Source of the DNA: Alphaproteobacteria bacterium 40-19
Lineage (GTDB): Bacteria; Pseudomonadota; Alphaproteobacteria; Holosporales; Holosporaceae
Length of the DNA: 64,000 bases
Reading direction: 5' to 3'
NCBI GenBank assembly: GCA_001898075.1
Contig: MKSD01000001.1
Span: 372,001 to 436,000 of the forward strand
The notes under the pieces were generated by a model. That model was given only the letters and a program-made list of their open reading frames with translations, ran no database searches and was not told the origin of the DNA. Positions within the stretch are counted from its first letter, which is position 1; each line of letters starts with the position of its first letter. Both the position numbers and the translations under genes were made by a program. This document shows positions 17,824 through 26,763 of this stretch, piece after piece.

Positions 17824-18936
17824 ATGATGCTTATTATGAAAAAATTAAAACAATGTGTACTTTTGGGACTATGTTTTATTGGCAATGGATATGGACAGGA
17901 GTTTTCGGTCAAACAAGCACTCAGTCTTTATGGTTTCCAATCTGAAGCCCAGATAAAAGCCTTGGAGTCTCTTTTAAAAATAACTTTTATTTTACAGCCT
18001 CAACAAACGTTGGAACAAAAATTTCCTGTCCGAAAATCTTTTAAAGAACTGGTTCAAGATTTACTTGAACTGGTCAGCTCTACACAAGACCACTTCAGCG
18101 GACGATTTTCAAAAAACTCTTCTCAGGCTAAAGAGCGGTGGGAAGTACAGGGTGTCTGCTATACTCCTGAACAGCAAAAGGAAATAACAAAAGCAATTGA
18201 AATTTTAGGATTAGTAAAAAAGGTCTTTCCTGTAAAAAAACGCATCAATAGCATATGTATTTTAGGAGCAACTGCCAATACTATTAAAAAAAGAATTTCT
18301 TACACCCAAGAACTCTTAAGACAAGGCTGTTCAGCTAAAAGAATTATCCTTCTAACTGGGCAACGTCCCGTAAGTGACCTGGACACAAAAAATATCTCAA
18401 AGGAAGAGCTACAAGAAATTTCTAACTCTAACAAAACAGACTGCGCTTTTCTTACAGAAACTGATTTAATGAGGCATTTTTATGAAAAGTCAGATCTTTC
18501 CAAAAAAGCCTTTCTTCTTCATTTTATTGATACCCCAAAAGGAAATTTGCCTAGGCCGACTACTGAAACGACTCTTAAAGCATTGGAGGATTTTTTAAAA
18601 AAACAGAATCCAAAAATACAGCGAATTTGTTTTGTGTCCAATCAACCTTATGTCAGTTATCAGTCTGCCCTCATTACCAGTTTTTTCCGTCAAAATAACT
18701 ATAATATTTCTTATGAAGTTGTCGGCTCGCAGTCTGAAAATGAAGATCCCGTTAAATTTTTGGAAGCACTGGCTTCTTATCTTTGGGCTAAAGCTCCTGA
18801 AGTACTGCGTACCTTAAAAGGCAATAAGCCTAACATTCCCTTGCCTGATCTCTTTTCAGAGCTTTATCAAAAACGGAGTGCTTTACTGTATTCAGCGGGT
18901 CAAGAGATTTTTTCTTTGAAAAAGCAGTGCCCCTGA
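17824..18936 (+). CDS. Exported protein, possible DUF218/YdcF-like fold
   Basis: A 370-residue protein whose N-terminus reads as a signal peptide (MKKLKQCVLLGLCFIGNGYG from the ATG at 17836; ATG 17824 is also possible). The second half holds ICILGATANTIKKRISY, a GCSAKRIILLTGQRP segment, TPKGNLPRPTTETTLKALE and IQRICFVSNQPYVSYQSALI. This order (glycine-containing beta strand, LLTGxRP, ET..T..A, VSNQPY..YQ) resembles the DUF218 (YdcF/SanA/ElyC) superfamily, some members of which act in envelope biogenesis. The similarity is read by eye and the N-terminal 130 residues are unlike that family. It follows pdhC by 31 bases. Confidence 0.5.
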   Translation: MMLIMKKLKQCVLLGLCFIGNGYGQEFSVKQALSLYGFQSEAQIKALESLLKITFILQPQQTLEQKFPVRKSFKELVQDLLELVSSTQDHFSGRFSKNSSQAKERWEVQGVCYTPEQQKEITKAIEILGLVKKVFPVKKRINSICILGATANTIKKRISYTQELLRQGCSAKRIILLTGQRPVSDLDTKNISKEELQEISNSNKTDCAFLTETDLMRHFYEKSDLSKKAFLLHFIDTPKGNLPRPTTETTLKALEDFLKKQNPKIQRICFVSNQPYVSYQSALITSFFRQNNYNISYEVVGSQSENEDPVKFLEALASYLWAKAPEVLRTLKGNKPNIPLPDLFSELYQKRSALLYSAGQEIFSLKKQCP

Positions 18937-19309
18937 TCGACCATCTTCAGAACGAAATTTTTTGGGCTACCTCTTGTCTTCCTTAAATCAAGCACACACT
19001 TAAAACTATAAAAAAGACAAGAAGAGCGCTTGCACACTCACATCCAGAGAACCAATCCAAAATCTACCAGAAGCACAAATGATACTACCCAAACCTACTA
19101 TTATTCTAATTCTATTTTTAGATTGCCTTATTTCTGTATGCGGCACTCATAAAACTTTTTCCTGTTTAAAATAAATGATCACAATTTAGCTTTTAAAGCA
19201 ACATTTCTAGGTTGATTTGAACGGAATAAGTTATGTCTATCATTTGTATAAAACCTGATCTTAGCAAAATTTATCATAAAAAAGACTTCAAAGCTTGGTA
19301 TTAAAATAC
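18937..19309. other. Intergenic stretch with a possible signal-peptide relic
   Basis: A gene-poor AT-rich stretch between converging genes. A 31-codon frame at 19079-19174 (plus) starts MILPKPTIILILFLDCLISV, which looks like a signal peptide with nothing behind it. It could be the remnant of a lost exported-protein gene or chance in AT-rich DNA. No tRNA, repeat or strong hairpin was seen. Confidence 0.35.
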
Positions 19310-20224
19310 TTAAGGGACGTTATGCGCAAAATGAACTGTCATCACTTGCCATTGCTCATAAAGATCTAAAGGTAAAGGCAACGGGTTACATGTAGGATCG
19401 TAGGCTGCGGCCAGGGCACTTTCTGCAGCCACAGCAAAAGCAGGATGAGTTCGGGTTCCCCCAACAACTTTAGCATTTGCCACTGTACCATCAGGATTCA
19501 TAGACAAGCGCACAATAACAACTAACTCTTCACCATTTTCAGCCACAGGAGGTAAACGCCAAGCGCGCTGCAACAATTGTCTCACGCGATCAATAATACT
19601 AACCGCAAGCCCTTTTCCCACTTTACCCGCCCCATAGGGGGAAGAAGAATCAGGATCCGTAACAGGTGTTTGTGCAGAAGGCCCTTTTTTTTTATTTTCA
19701 TAATCCTTCAGAATTTTCATCAAGTCTTCATCCCCATCACCTTCTATGGGTACACCCGAATGTTTAGCTGTCTTTTTTTTTTTCTTATCTTTCTTAGAAT
19801 TCTTAGAAGGCTCTATTTTTTTAGGATCGTTTTTTTTTTCTTCTTTCTGCTCGTGCTTTTTTTCCAGCTCATCCAAAATATCTTTTAAATCTTTTTCCTC
19901 TGATTTTGGAACAGGGGGATTTTTAGGCTCTTCTTTCTTTTCTACAGGTTCTTTAGGCTTCTTTTTTTCTTTTTGCACAGGCTCTTCTTTAGGCAGAACA
20001 TCTTCTACCACTCCCGTAGAACGCTTTTGTTCGGCAGGATCATCTACTTTAGGCTTGGAAATAGGGGCCTCAGACTCTTTGGAAAAAGTTGTCACCTCCA
20101 TAGGAACAGTACAAGGCATTGTTATTTGAGCAGGGGCAACAGGACCACTCTGATTCATCCACCAAAACATCCCCACAAAACCCACATGAACCAGTGCTGA
20201 AAGAATCCACCCAAACTTTTTCAT
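19310..20224 (-). CDS. tolA: Tol-Pal system protein TolA / TonB C-terminal domain protein
   Basis: A 304-residue energy-transducing protein with one N-terminal membrane helix (WILSALVHVGFVGMFWWM), a long Lys/Glu/Pro-rich periplasmic stretch (about 45-200) and a C-terminal TonB/TolA fold (RQLLQRAWRLPP, VIVRLSMNPDGTV, HPAFAVAAESAL, YEQWQVMTVHF). It links TolQ-TolR in the inner membrane to TolB/Pal at the outer membrane. Its start overlaps the tolR stop by four bases (ATGA). tolB and pal, usually next, do not follow here. Confidence 0.88.
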   Translation of the reverse strand: MKKFGWILSALVHVGFVGMFWWMNQSGPVAPAQITMPCTVPMEVTTFSKESEAPISKPKVDDPAEQKRSTGVVEDVLPKEEPVQKEKKKPKEPVEKKEEPKNPPVPKSEEKDLKDILDELEKKHEQKEEKKNDPKKIEPSKNSKKDKKKKKTAKHSGVPIEGDGDEDLMKILKDYENKKKGPSAQTPVTDPDSSSPYGAGKVGKGLAVSIIDRVRQLLQRAWRLPPVAENGEELVVIVRLSMNPDGTVANAKVVGGTRTHPAFAVAAESALAAAYDPTCNPLPLPLDLYEQWQVMTVHFAHNVP

Positions 20225-20673
20225 TCGGCACCCTTTGCTTTTTTAGCTTCTGGATAACCCCCAGGTCGTGTAATTAAAACCATTTTACCATACCCAGCCC
20301 CAGAAAGCCGCGTCATCACTTCAATCACCCTGGAATAAGCTAAGTCTTGATCTGCTTCTATATAAATACCTTCTGTCATAGGAACTTGTTTACTTTTTAA
20401 TTGTTCAATTAAATCTGTTAAAGAAATTAATTTGTCTTGGAAAAAAACCTTTCCTGCCGAATCTATAGAAACAGTAACCGACTCGCAAGCCTCTGTCTGA
20501 CTGGCTTTTCCACCTTGAGGTAAATTAACTGCAATAGAACTGCGCATATTGGGGGCTGTCACCATGAAAATCACCAACAGCACCAACATCACGTCCACAA
20601 AAGGAGTAACGTTGATCTCTGCTTTCAGCGCACCAAGACCCCGCCCTCTAGAAGAAGATGACTCAAACCCCAT
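20221..20673 (-). CDS. tolR: Tol-Pal system protein TolR (ExbD/TolR family)
   Basis: About 150 residues from the ATG at 20673 (MGFESSSSRGRG). One membrane helix follows the conserved AEINVTPFVDVMLVLLVIFM, with the channel Asp in PFVD. A periplasmic domain follows (VNLPQGGKAS, YIEADQDLAYSRVIEVM). It forms the proton-driven TolQ-TolR motor for outer-membrane constriction at division. It overlaps tolQ by about 11 bases and tolA by four, so the three genes are translationally coupled. An upstream in-frame start at 20724 would add residues unlike the family. Confidence 0.93.
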   Translation of the reverse strand: MGFESSSSRGRGLGALKAEINVTPFVDVMLVLLVIFMVTAPNMRSSIAVNLPQGGKASQTEACESVTVSIDSAGKVFFQDKLISLTDLIEQLKSKQVPMTEGIYIEADQDLAYSRVIEVMTRLSGAGYGKMVLITRPGGYPEAKKAKGAE

Positions 20674-21349
20674 GACCGTCCTCCCCCTGTTTTTCAATGC
20701 AAGAGGCTTGCACCACATGAGCAAAACTTTCTAACTTGACCATATAACTTTGAATAGACAGCATCAAACGGTTCGAAGCTACTGCGGCAGGAATAGCCAC
20801 CAACAAACCAATTGCTGTGGCAAATAAAGCTTCTGCAATTCCCGGAGCCACTGCTGAAACACTGTTCGTTGCCCCCACCAAACCGCGAAAACTGTTCATA
20901 ATCCCCCACACAGTCCCCAACAATCCCACGAAGGGAGACACAGAAGCAATCGATGCCAAAGTGCTCATGTTTTGGCCAAGGTAATCCCTTTGTGTTTCCA
21001 GGTAAGCACCAATCAGATGGTGTACTCTTCGTAGTTTTCCTTTTCCTTTTAAAGGTCTTTTCATTTCTTTTGTCAGCAAACAAATCACATAAGAAAAGGG
21101 CATAGTCCAGGAACAGGCCCGGGTATGCTCCCAGTATTGGGGAGCTTCTTGAGAAAAGGCATTCTGAGACAAATCGGCTTCCTTATGAAGCTTTTTTAAT
21201 TGCAACCACTTTGAAAAAATAATAGCCCATGACACAAAAGACGCTCCCACAAGGCCTAAAATCACTCCTTTTACGACCCAATCCGCTTGCCAAAACAATG
21301 ATCCTATAGACAAACCACTTTCTAATTGCGTCGCTAAATTTGCTTCCAT
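20663..21349 (-). CDS. tolQ: Tol-Pal system protein TolQ (MotA/TolQ/ExbB family)
   Basis: A 228-residue inner-membrane proton-channel subunit. There is a first helix at about 25-48 (VVKGVILGLVGASFVSWAII), a cytoplasmic domain, then two helices in the conserved ASVSPFVGLLGTVWGIMNSF and GIAEALFATAIGLLVAIPA segments. AAGGGG-like ribosome binding (AAGGGG) precedes the ATG at 21349. It is the first gene of tolQRA; ybgC, often upstream, is absent, and a lipoprotein gene lies about 290 bases upstream instead. Confidence 0.94.
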   Translation of the reverse strand: MEANLATQLESGLSIGSLFWQADWVVKGVILGLVGASFVSWAIIFSKWLQLKKLHKEADLSQNAFSQEAPQYWEHTRACSWTMPFSYVICLLTKEMKRPLKGKGKLRRVHHLIGAYLETQRDYLGQNMSTLASIASVSPFVGLLGTVWGIMNSFRGLVGATNSVSAVAPGIAEALFATAIGLLVAIPAAVASNRLMLSIQSYMVKLESFAHVVQASCIEKQGEDGHGV

Positions 21350-21641
21350 ACTGACCCCTTTTCACTTGTTTTTCTGGAACTCTGATTTTTTTGTTCTAAG
21401 TGTTTTTCCAAAAAGCTATCTAGCTTAGCGCAAGAAAAACGAATCCCAAACTCTTTTTATTATTTCAAAAAAAATCAGGAAAAACAAGTCTATGGAAATC
21501 AGATCTATAACAGTATAGATGTTATCAATTTTTCTTTTCTTTAATTTTTTTTAAACATCAAAAACCGATCTGCTTTATTCATTTAAAAACGCCTTCTATA
21601 CATAAAGAAAGCGCTTTTAAGGGTAGATTTACCGGATCATA

Positions 21642-22070
21642 TCAAGTGAAATGAGCGTCATTCACATGAGCCATCGCCAACTTGCGATTTAAATCTCTGG
21701 TCATCTTTTCTACATTGCTTTTGACATCTTTCAAAGCATCTACAGCAGCCTTTTCTTCTTTAGATTTTTCATCATGTTTATCTTTAGGCTCTTCTTTCTT
21801 ATCTTTATTATCAGAGACTTTCTTATCTTTTGCGGTCACAGAAGCCTTTTCGACAGCGGCCTCACCGTGGTTTTTTGAGTCTTTATCCTTAGATTCTTCT
21901 TTATTATGTTCTTCTTTTTTATGGTCAGTGTCTTTAGAGCCCTTATCATCATGGGCTGCCATCAAAGAATCTTTTTTTACCTCTGCTGTTTCATTTTTTT
22001 TCTTACCACAGCCAGCTAAAAAGACCAGAGAGAGGGTTGCTGCAGCAGTTAAGCTGAGAAACTTTTTCAT
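21642..22070 (-). CDS. Small lysine/glutamate-rich lipoprotein
   Basis: A 142-residue protein with a clear lipoprotein signal: MKKFLSLTAAATLSLVFLAGC with the lipobox LAGC (Cys 21). The mature part is almost wholly Lys, Glu, Asp, Ser and His, and so probably extended or disordered, and ends with a short amphipathic segment (VKSNVEKMTRDLNRKLAMAH). No domain was recognised. Its place just upstream of tolQRA suggests an envelope role, but it is separated by about 290 bases and may be its own unit. Confidence 0.7.
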   Translation of the reverse strand: MKKFLSLTAAATLSLVFLAGCGKKKNETAEVKKDSLMAAHDDKGSKDTDHKKEEHNKEESKDKDSKNHGEAAVEKASVTAKDKKVSDNKDKKEEPKDKHDEKSKEEKAAVDALKDVKSNVEKMTRDLNRKLAMAHVNDAHFT

Positions 22071-22249
22071 TATCTATTTCCTTATTAAACGATCAACTGA
22101 CCCTATTTTTCCAAAATCTTTTAAAAAAAACGCTAAAATGGAATATCAATAACTTCAAAAATTTAAAATACTTTTCCAGAGTTTTATGTCAGGATCATTT
22201 TCCCCCAAAAAGTCTCCTCCCTCTTTTACCTATGCGGCAAGAATGTTCC

Positions 22250-22555
22250 TTAAGGCTTTTTAGAAAAAAAGGCCAACATGCGTTGAGTCATAAATAATCC
22301 GCCCGCAATGTTGATAAATAAAATAAATAATACTAGGGCACTCCAAGCATCCCAAGAACGCAGCAAGGAATCTAACGCCATCACAACCACTACGCTGGAA
22401 ACGCCATTGGTTAAGCTCATCAACGGTGCATGCAAAGGAGCCGGTGTACGAAACACTGCGTAATACCCCAGCACCAAGCTTAACACCAACACCATCAATA
22501 ACGTTCCCCCTTGCTCTATGCTTAAGGTGCTGTCAAATAAAAAAGGCCACCACAT
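22250..22555 (-). CDS. pntAB: NAD(P) transhydrogenase subunit alpha part 2 (membrane)
   Basis: A 101-residue membrane protein with three or four helices matching the PntAB piece of split-alpha transhydrogenases (GYYAVFRTPAPLHAPLMSLTNGVSS is diagnostic; only part quoted: TPAPLHAPLMSLTNGVSSV). It follows pntAA by 17 bases. The complete enzyme also needs PntB, which carries the NADP domain and the rest of the proton channel. No pntB follows; the next gene on this strand is the lipoprotein at 21642-22070. Confidence 0.92.
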   Translation of the reverse strand: MWWPFLFDSTLSIEQGGTLLMVLVLSLVLGYYAVFRTPAPLHAPLMSLTNGVSSVVVVMALDSLLRSWDAWSALVLFILFINIAGGLFMTQRMLAFFSKKP

Positions 22556-22572
22556 GTTTTTTCTCCTTATTC

Positions 22573-23682
22573 CTACGAATATTGTTCTTTGTTTTCAAAA
22601 ATTTCTGTCAAACAAGTAGCAGCTAACAGATCATCTTCATGAGCCTGTCGCATTTCTGTTCCATCCCACAATAATTCCAAAAAAGCCACCATATTTTTGC
22701 CATATAATACACTGGCAGATGCGGCCAGATGGCTGAGACTATAAAAAGCCCCAATCACCAGTGCTTCCCCATACCTGGTCTCAAAACCAGCCTTACTAAA
22801 AGCACAGTTTCCAGGTTCTTCTTTTCGGTCTAAAGCACCAGCCGCCAAATCCACAACGACAGCTCCCGTCTTTAACACAGCTCCGTGATGAATCAAAACT
22901 GGAGGTTTGCGCCCTGGCACAAGAGCACTGCAAATAATCACATCGTAATCCGGCAAAGCTTTTTCCAAAAACTCTTTCTGACGTGCTTGCTCTTGATCGC
23001 TTAATGCCCGAGCATACCCCCCAGTTCCTTGAGCGTCTTCAAATTCAGGCATTTGTAAAAAACGAGCCCCCAAACTTTCAACTTCCTGCTTAGCTGCCAA
23101 ACGCACATCAAAAGCATCCACCCTAGCCCCCAACCGTTTGGCCGTAGCAATAGCCTGTAAACCTGCTACCCCAGCGCCCAAAATCAAGACTCTAGCTGCA
23201 GCAAGAGTCCCTGCTGCTGTGGTCATCATAGGCAACACCCGTGTCAAATGACTGGCCGCCTTGATAACAGACCAATATCCTAATAGGTTGGCTTGCGAAG
23301 ACAGCACATCCATAAATTGAGCCCTAGAAGTACGGGGTAACCGCTTTAAACTGAACGCTTGCAGTCCCCGATCACGGTAAGCTTGAACCATTTCAGAAGT
23401 ATCTGACAAAGCCCCAACGATGGTCATCCCTGAGGGGAATGGGGCCAAATCTACAGGATCTAAAATATCCATGACAACAGCTAAGTCAGCCCCTTGACAT
23501 AAATCATCCCGAGCACAAATTACAGCTCCTTTACGTTCGTACTCAAACAAAGGAAATAACGGTTCTAAAGCACTGTCCAAACAAACACTTGCCCCTGATT
23601 TAACCAAGACCGCCACGTTTTCCGGAGTTAAAGGAACACGCTTTTCATACAGGCAAGAAGTTGCCGGAAGAATAATTTTCAT
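22573..23682 (-). CDS. pntAA: NAD(P) transhydrogenase subunit alpha part 1 (NAD-binding domain I)
   Basis: A 369-residue soluble dI subunit. RVPLTPENVAVLVKSG near the N-terminus, LPRTSRAQFMDVLSSQANL (the conserved RAQ/D loop, about 115-133), the Rossmann motif VLILGAGVAGLQAIATAKRLGA (about 165-186) and GTGGYARAL are visible. It transfers hydride between NADH and NADP, coupled to proton movement through PntAB/PntB. It is cotranscribed with pntAB. The enzyme would supply NADPH for biosynthesis and for TrxB in this window, provided pntB exists elsewhere. Confidence 0.94.
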   Translation of the reverse strand: MKIILPATSCLYEKRVPLTPENVAVLVKSGASVCLDSALEPLFPLFEYERKGAVICARDDLCQGADLAVVMDILDPVDLAPFPSGMTIVGALSDTSEMVQAYRDRGLQAFSLKRLPRTSRAQFMDVLSSQANLLGYWSVIKAASHLTRVLPMMTTAAGTLAAARVLILGAGVAGLQAIATAKRLGARVDAFDVRLAAKQEVESLGARFLQMPEFEDAQGTGGYARALSDQEQARQKEFLEKALPDYDVIICSALVPGRKPPVLIHHGAVLKTGAVVVDLAAGALDRKEEPGNCAFSKAGFETRYGEALVIGAFYSLSHLAASASVLYGKNMVAFLELLWDGTEMRQAHEDDLLAATCLTEIFENKEQYS

Positions 23683-23835
23683 TAAAAATAAAAATAAATA
23701 ACGAAAACATTTTAAGCCGTAGCTACGGAAAAGGTCAAGGTTGACCCAACCTTAAAAAAGGTAACAAAAAATGAACTTCTTTTGATCCAGGAAAAAACGT
23801 CTATCATAAAATGTATCAAAAAGTGACGCATTAAA

Positions 23836-24162
23836 ATGAATCTATTTTGGCTGCTTTTTCTGTTGGCTGTTCCGACCCTATCTGTAGCATTTCCTGACGA
23901 AGAAGAAAAACCTTTTTTAAGAAGATCAGATATTGAACAAGAAAACGAAAGACTGACGGAGCGTCTAAAAATAGCAGAAGAAGAAAACAATGAACTTAAG
24001 AACAAAAATTTTATTTTGAATGAAGAACTTGAAAAAGAAAAAAGAAAGCACTCTTCTTCTTTCAAACAGAATCTAAAATTCTCGTGTCAAATTGCCTTAG
24101 TGGCGATTTTGTTTTACACTGCAGCTGTTTATCAAATGTTAAACTCTTTCTTTTTCAGATAA
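23836..24162 (+). CDS. Small exported coiled-coil protein with C-terminal membrane anchor
   Basis: A 108-residue protein: signal-like N-terminus (MNLFWLLFLLAVPTLSVAF), acidic linker, a heptad-rich coiled coil at about 35-78 (many Glu/Leu/Asn), and a C-terminal hydrophobic helix (IALVAILFYTAAVYQML) ending NSFFFR. This layout would place the coiled coil in the periplasm, anchored by the C-terminus. No family was recognised. It lies between the divergent pntAA and the convergent yqgE, and is not in an obvious operon. Confidence 0.55.
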   Translation: MNLFWLLFLLAVPTLSVAFPDEEEKPFLRRSDIEQENERLTERLKIAEEENNELKNKNFILNEELEKEKRKHSSSFKQNLKFSCQIALVAILFYTAAVYQMLNSFFFR

Positions 24163-24178
24163 AAGATTGTCTTTTAAC

Positions 24179-24748
24179 TTATGCCTCGCCAGGAAAACAC
24201 GTTAAATACCCCCTAGGAATACCTAATAAAGTACTCGCATGGTGCCACTTTTCTTCCAAAGGAGTACGAAAAGTTAGTTCAGCATTAGACGGAGACAACA
24301 ACCACTCGTGCTGTGCCAATTCTTCTTCCAGCTGTCCCGGACGCCACTTCACACAACCTAAAAGCAACAAAAAATCTGCAGGCTTTTCGATGGCTACCCC
24401 TTTTGAAAGATCAGAAAAAAATGCATGATCGGCTGTTAAGGCATGTGTTTCATCGATGCTTACTGTCCCCTTCGTTTTGTAATCACTAGAGTGCAACACA
24501 AACCCACGATTCATCTCTACAGGGCCTCCCCACAAGACGGCCTCATTTTCTCCATACGTTGCTCCTGACAACATTTGGAAAACATCACCCCACTCTACTT
24601 CGTCCACCATCTGATTAATAACAAACCCCATAGATCCTTGCTTACTATGATGAGCAATAAAAACTACCGCCTTGTGAGACTCTGATTTCCGAATATTTGG
24701 AAATGAAAGCAATAAATGCCCTACAAGCGTCTGAGGAATATTAATCAT
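24179..24748 (-). CDS. YqgE/AlgH family protein (UPF0301, DUF179)
   Basis: About 189 residues from the ATG at 24748; a TTG at 24757 would add three. The family pattern is clear: TLVGHLLLSFPNI near the start, SKQGSMGFVINQ (about 40-51), LWGGPVEMNRGFVLHSSDY and LLLLGCVKWRPGQLEEELAQ. Members are cytoplasmic and widely conserved; an exact function is not established. It is convergent with the small coiled-coil gene and divergent from dsbD, with only about 50 bases between the two starts. Confidence 0.93.
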   Translation of the reverse strand: MINIPQTLVGHLLLSFPNIRKSESHKAVVFIAHHSKQGSMGFVINQMVDEVEWGDVFQMLSGATYGENEAVLWGGPVEMNRGFVLHSSDYKTKGTVSIDETHALTADHAFFSDLSKGVAIEKPADFLLLLGCVKWRPGQLEEELAQHEWLLSPSNAELTFRTPLEEKWHHASTLLGIPRGYLTCFPGEA

Positions 24749-24800
24749 TGCACCCAAAGATTATTTTTTTTATACTTAAACAAATCCCGCCCCCTCACAA

Positions 24801-26573
24801 ATGACTCCCCCTATTTTATCACAATTTTTATTTTTTTTCAAAACGCTTTTGTGGTGCTTTTTATTGGGCTTTGCCCCCATAAACGCTCGGGGGGGTACAG
24901 AACCTATTGTTGTTCAGTGGGGAATCCCGGAATATGAATCAGATACGTATGTACGTGTTCCTTTGTGCGTCCTTATTAACTCTGAGTGGAAACTTACAGG
25001 ACCTTTTTTAAAAGGAGACACCCTCAACAGCCCCCCTACCTTAAAGTGGGACAAATCTACTAATATCGCAGATGTACAAATTTTTTGGCCTCATGGAGAG
25101 CTTTTACAACAACAAGGGCAAACATCTCATGTATATAAAAAAAGTTTTTCTGTTATTTTACACGTCTTTTTAAAGGATCGTGCTGCAAGTGAATTGAACG
25201 TAGAATTTAAAGGACTGGCATGTTCTGATCTGTGCCGTGTCATCAAAACGCCTCTTTCTTTAAAACTCAACCCTCCGACACAATCTGTGGGCAAATTTTG
25301 GCAAATGTTAAGCTTTGCTTTTTTAGGGGGAATTATTCTGAATATTATGCCCTGCGTCTTACCAGTTTTAGGTTTAAAACTTAAAGGTTTAGCATCAGTT
25401 TATCCTTTTTTGCTGCGCAAAATGTTTCTTCTAACCAGTATAGGAATCATTGCTGGGTTTTGGTTTTTAGCGGGTTTAACTATTTCCTTAAAAATTTTTT
25501 TCCAACAACAAATGCGTTGGGGTATGCAACTACAAAATGTTTATTTTTTGCTAACCTTGTGCATCATCATGGTGATTTCATCGTACAGTCTCCTGGGCAT
25601 GTTTCAATTGAACACACCGCGTTGGGCTGCAAGATTTTTACCCAAAAGCTACCGCACCTCTTTTGGAGCCTTTTTTTCCGGCTTATTCGCCGTTCTGTTA
25701 GCCACACCCTGTTCAGCACCGCTGCTGGGTCCTGCGCTGGGATATTTTCTTTCAGGAACTTATCTGGAAATCTTTTTATCCTTTACTCTGGTAGCTTTTG
25801 GTTTTGCCCTTCCTTATATTCTGGGAATTATTTTTCCCGTGCATAAACTGCTTCCCAAACCAGGACAATGGATGTTTGTGATGGAAAAAACCATCGGTGT
25901 TTTGTTCTTTGGGACAGCGGTCTGGTTGGTTTGGTGGCCTTTGGGATCGTTCCTATCAGAATCTTTTCAAAAAATTGCCCTCAGTTTTTTGTTGGTCATA
26001 GGAATCGTTCCGTTTATTCACAAGAAAATTCGCGAATTTCCTTTATGGATCAGAAGCATTTTGCTGTTTATCTTACCTTCTGCTGCAGGTGTTGGATTAT
26101 GTATTCTTCCGTTTTTCAATCAAAAAGTTCAAGAAATTTCTATGATCGATGGACAGATTCACTGGTTACCCTGGTCAGCGGAATTGATGGAAAAAACATT
26201 ACGGGCAGGCAGAGTCGTGGTCATTGATATCACCGCAAGGGGATGCCTGCTATGTGAGGTTAACAAGTCTGTGTTTAAGGAACCTGGGATGCAAGAATTA
26301 CTCACGTCCTCTAAAATTGTTTGCTTGCGGGCTGATTACAGCAAGGCCTCGGACGACATCACAGCCTTGCTAAAACGCTTCAGCCGTGCCGGAATCCCCT
26401 GCAACATCATTCTTTCAAAAGATTACCCTCAAGGAATTGTTTTAAGCGAGGCCTTGTCTTCCCAAGAAATTGAAAAGTGTATAAAATTCCTTTATACACT
26501 TAGCGGAAAATCTAGCAGTGACAAACAAAAGCCCGTCTCCCATAACTCCCCCAAGCCCTCTGACAAAAGTTGA
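24801..26573 (+). CDS. dsbD: Thiol:disulfide interchange protein DsbD family
   Basis: A 590-residue membrane protein. A signal-like N-terminus precedes a periplasmic domain with CSDLCRV (about 146-152), then eight or so membrane helices including the Cys-Pro signatures NIMPCVLPVLGLK and LATPCSAPLLGPALG, and a C-terminal thioredoxin-like domain with the redox pair GCLLCEV. It carries electrons from cytoplasmic thioredoxin across the membrane to keep periplasmic thiols reduced. trxB at 34898 would supply that thioredoxin pathway. The gene overlaps xseB by about 56 bases at its 3' end. Confidence 0.9.
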   Translation: MTPPILSQFLFFFKTLLWCFLLGFAPINARGGTEPIVVQWGIPEYESDTYVRVPLCVLINSEWKLTGPFLKGDTLNSPPTLKWDKSTNIADVQIFWPHGELLQQQGQTSHVYKKSFSVILHVFLKDRAASELNVEFKGLACSDLCRVIKTPLSLKLNPPTQSVGKFWQMLSFAFLGGIILNIMPCVLPVLGLKLKGLASVYPFLLRKMFLLTSIGIIAGFWFLAGLTISLKIFFQQQMRWGMQLQNVYFLLTLCIIMVISSYSLLGMFQLNTPRWAARFLPKSYRTSFGAFFSGLFAVLLATPCSAPLLGPALGYFLSGTYLEIFLSFTLVAFGFALPYILGIIFPVHKLLPKPGQWMFVMEKTIGVLFFGTAVWLVWWPLGSFLSESFQKIALSFLLVIGIVPFIHKKIREFPLWIRSILLFILPSAAGVGLCILPFFNQKVQEISMIDGQIHWLPWSAELMEKTLRAGRVVVIDITARGCLLCEVNKSVFKEPGMQELLTSSKIVCLRADYSKASDDITALLKRFSRAGIPCNIILSKDYPQGIVLSEALSSQEIEKCIKFLYTLSGKSSSDKQKPVSHNSPKPSDKS

Positions 26574-26763
26574 AACTCTTTCTTTTGAAGAGGCTTTAAA
26601 GGAACTTGAAGGAATTGTGTCTAGATTTGAAGCAGGGGGCCTGACACTAGATCAAGCAGTGGTAGCCTATGAACGGGGAATGTCCCTTAAAAAGCGTTGT
26701 GCAGAGCTTTTGGATTCCGCTAGGCTGCGCATTGAAACGGTGAGTAAAGGCGCTGAAGGTTGA
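26518..26763 (+). CDS. xseB: Exodeoxyribonuclease VII small subunit
   Basis: An 81-residue XseB, the accessory subunit of exonuclease VII. The family core SFEEALKELEGIVSRFEAGG-type segment is at about 22-41, then LDQAVVAYERGMSLKKRC. It starts at a GTG at 26518 inside the end of dsbD, which makes translational coupling likely; the Pro/Ser-rich first 18 residues are unlike the family, and part of them may not be translated. The catalytic partner xseA is at 8633-9961. Confidence 0.9.
   Translation: MTNKSPSPITPPSPLTKVETLSFEEALKELEGIVSRFEAGGLTLDQAVVAYERGMSLKKRCAELLDSARLRIETVSKGAEG

Noticed and set aside
23712-24065. 117-codon minus-strand frame opposite the coiled-coil gene
   Set aside because: Ser/Phe-rich composition is what antisense of a Glu/Lys-rich coding strand gives.
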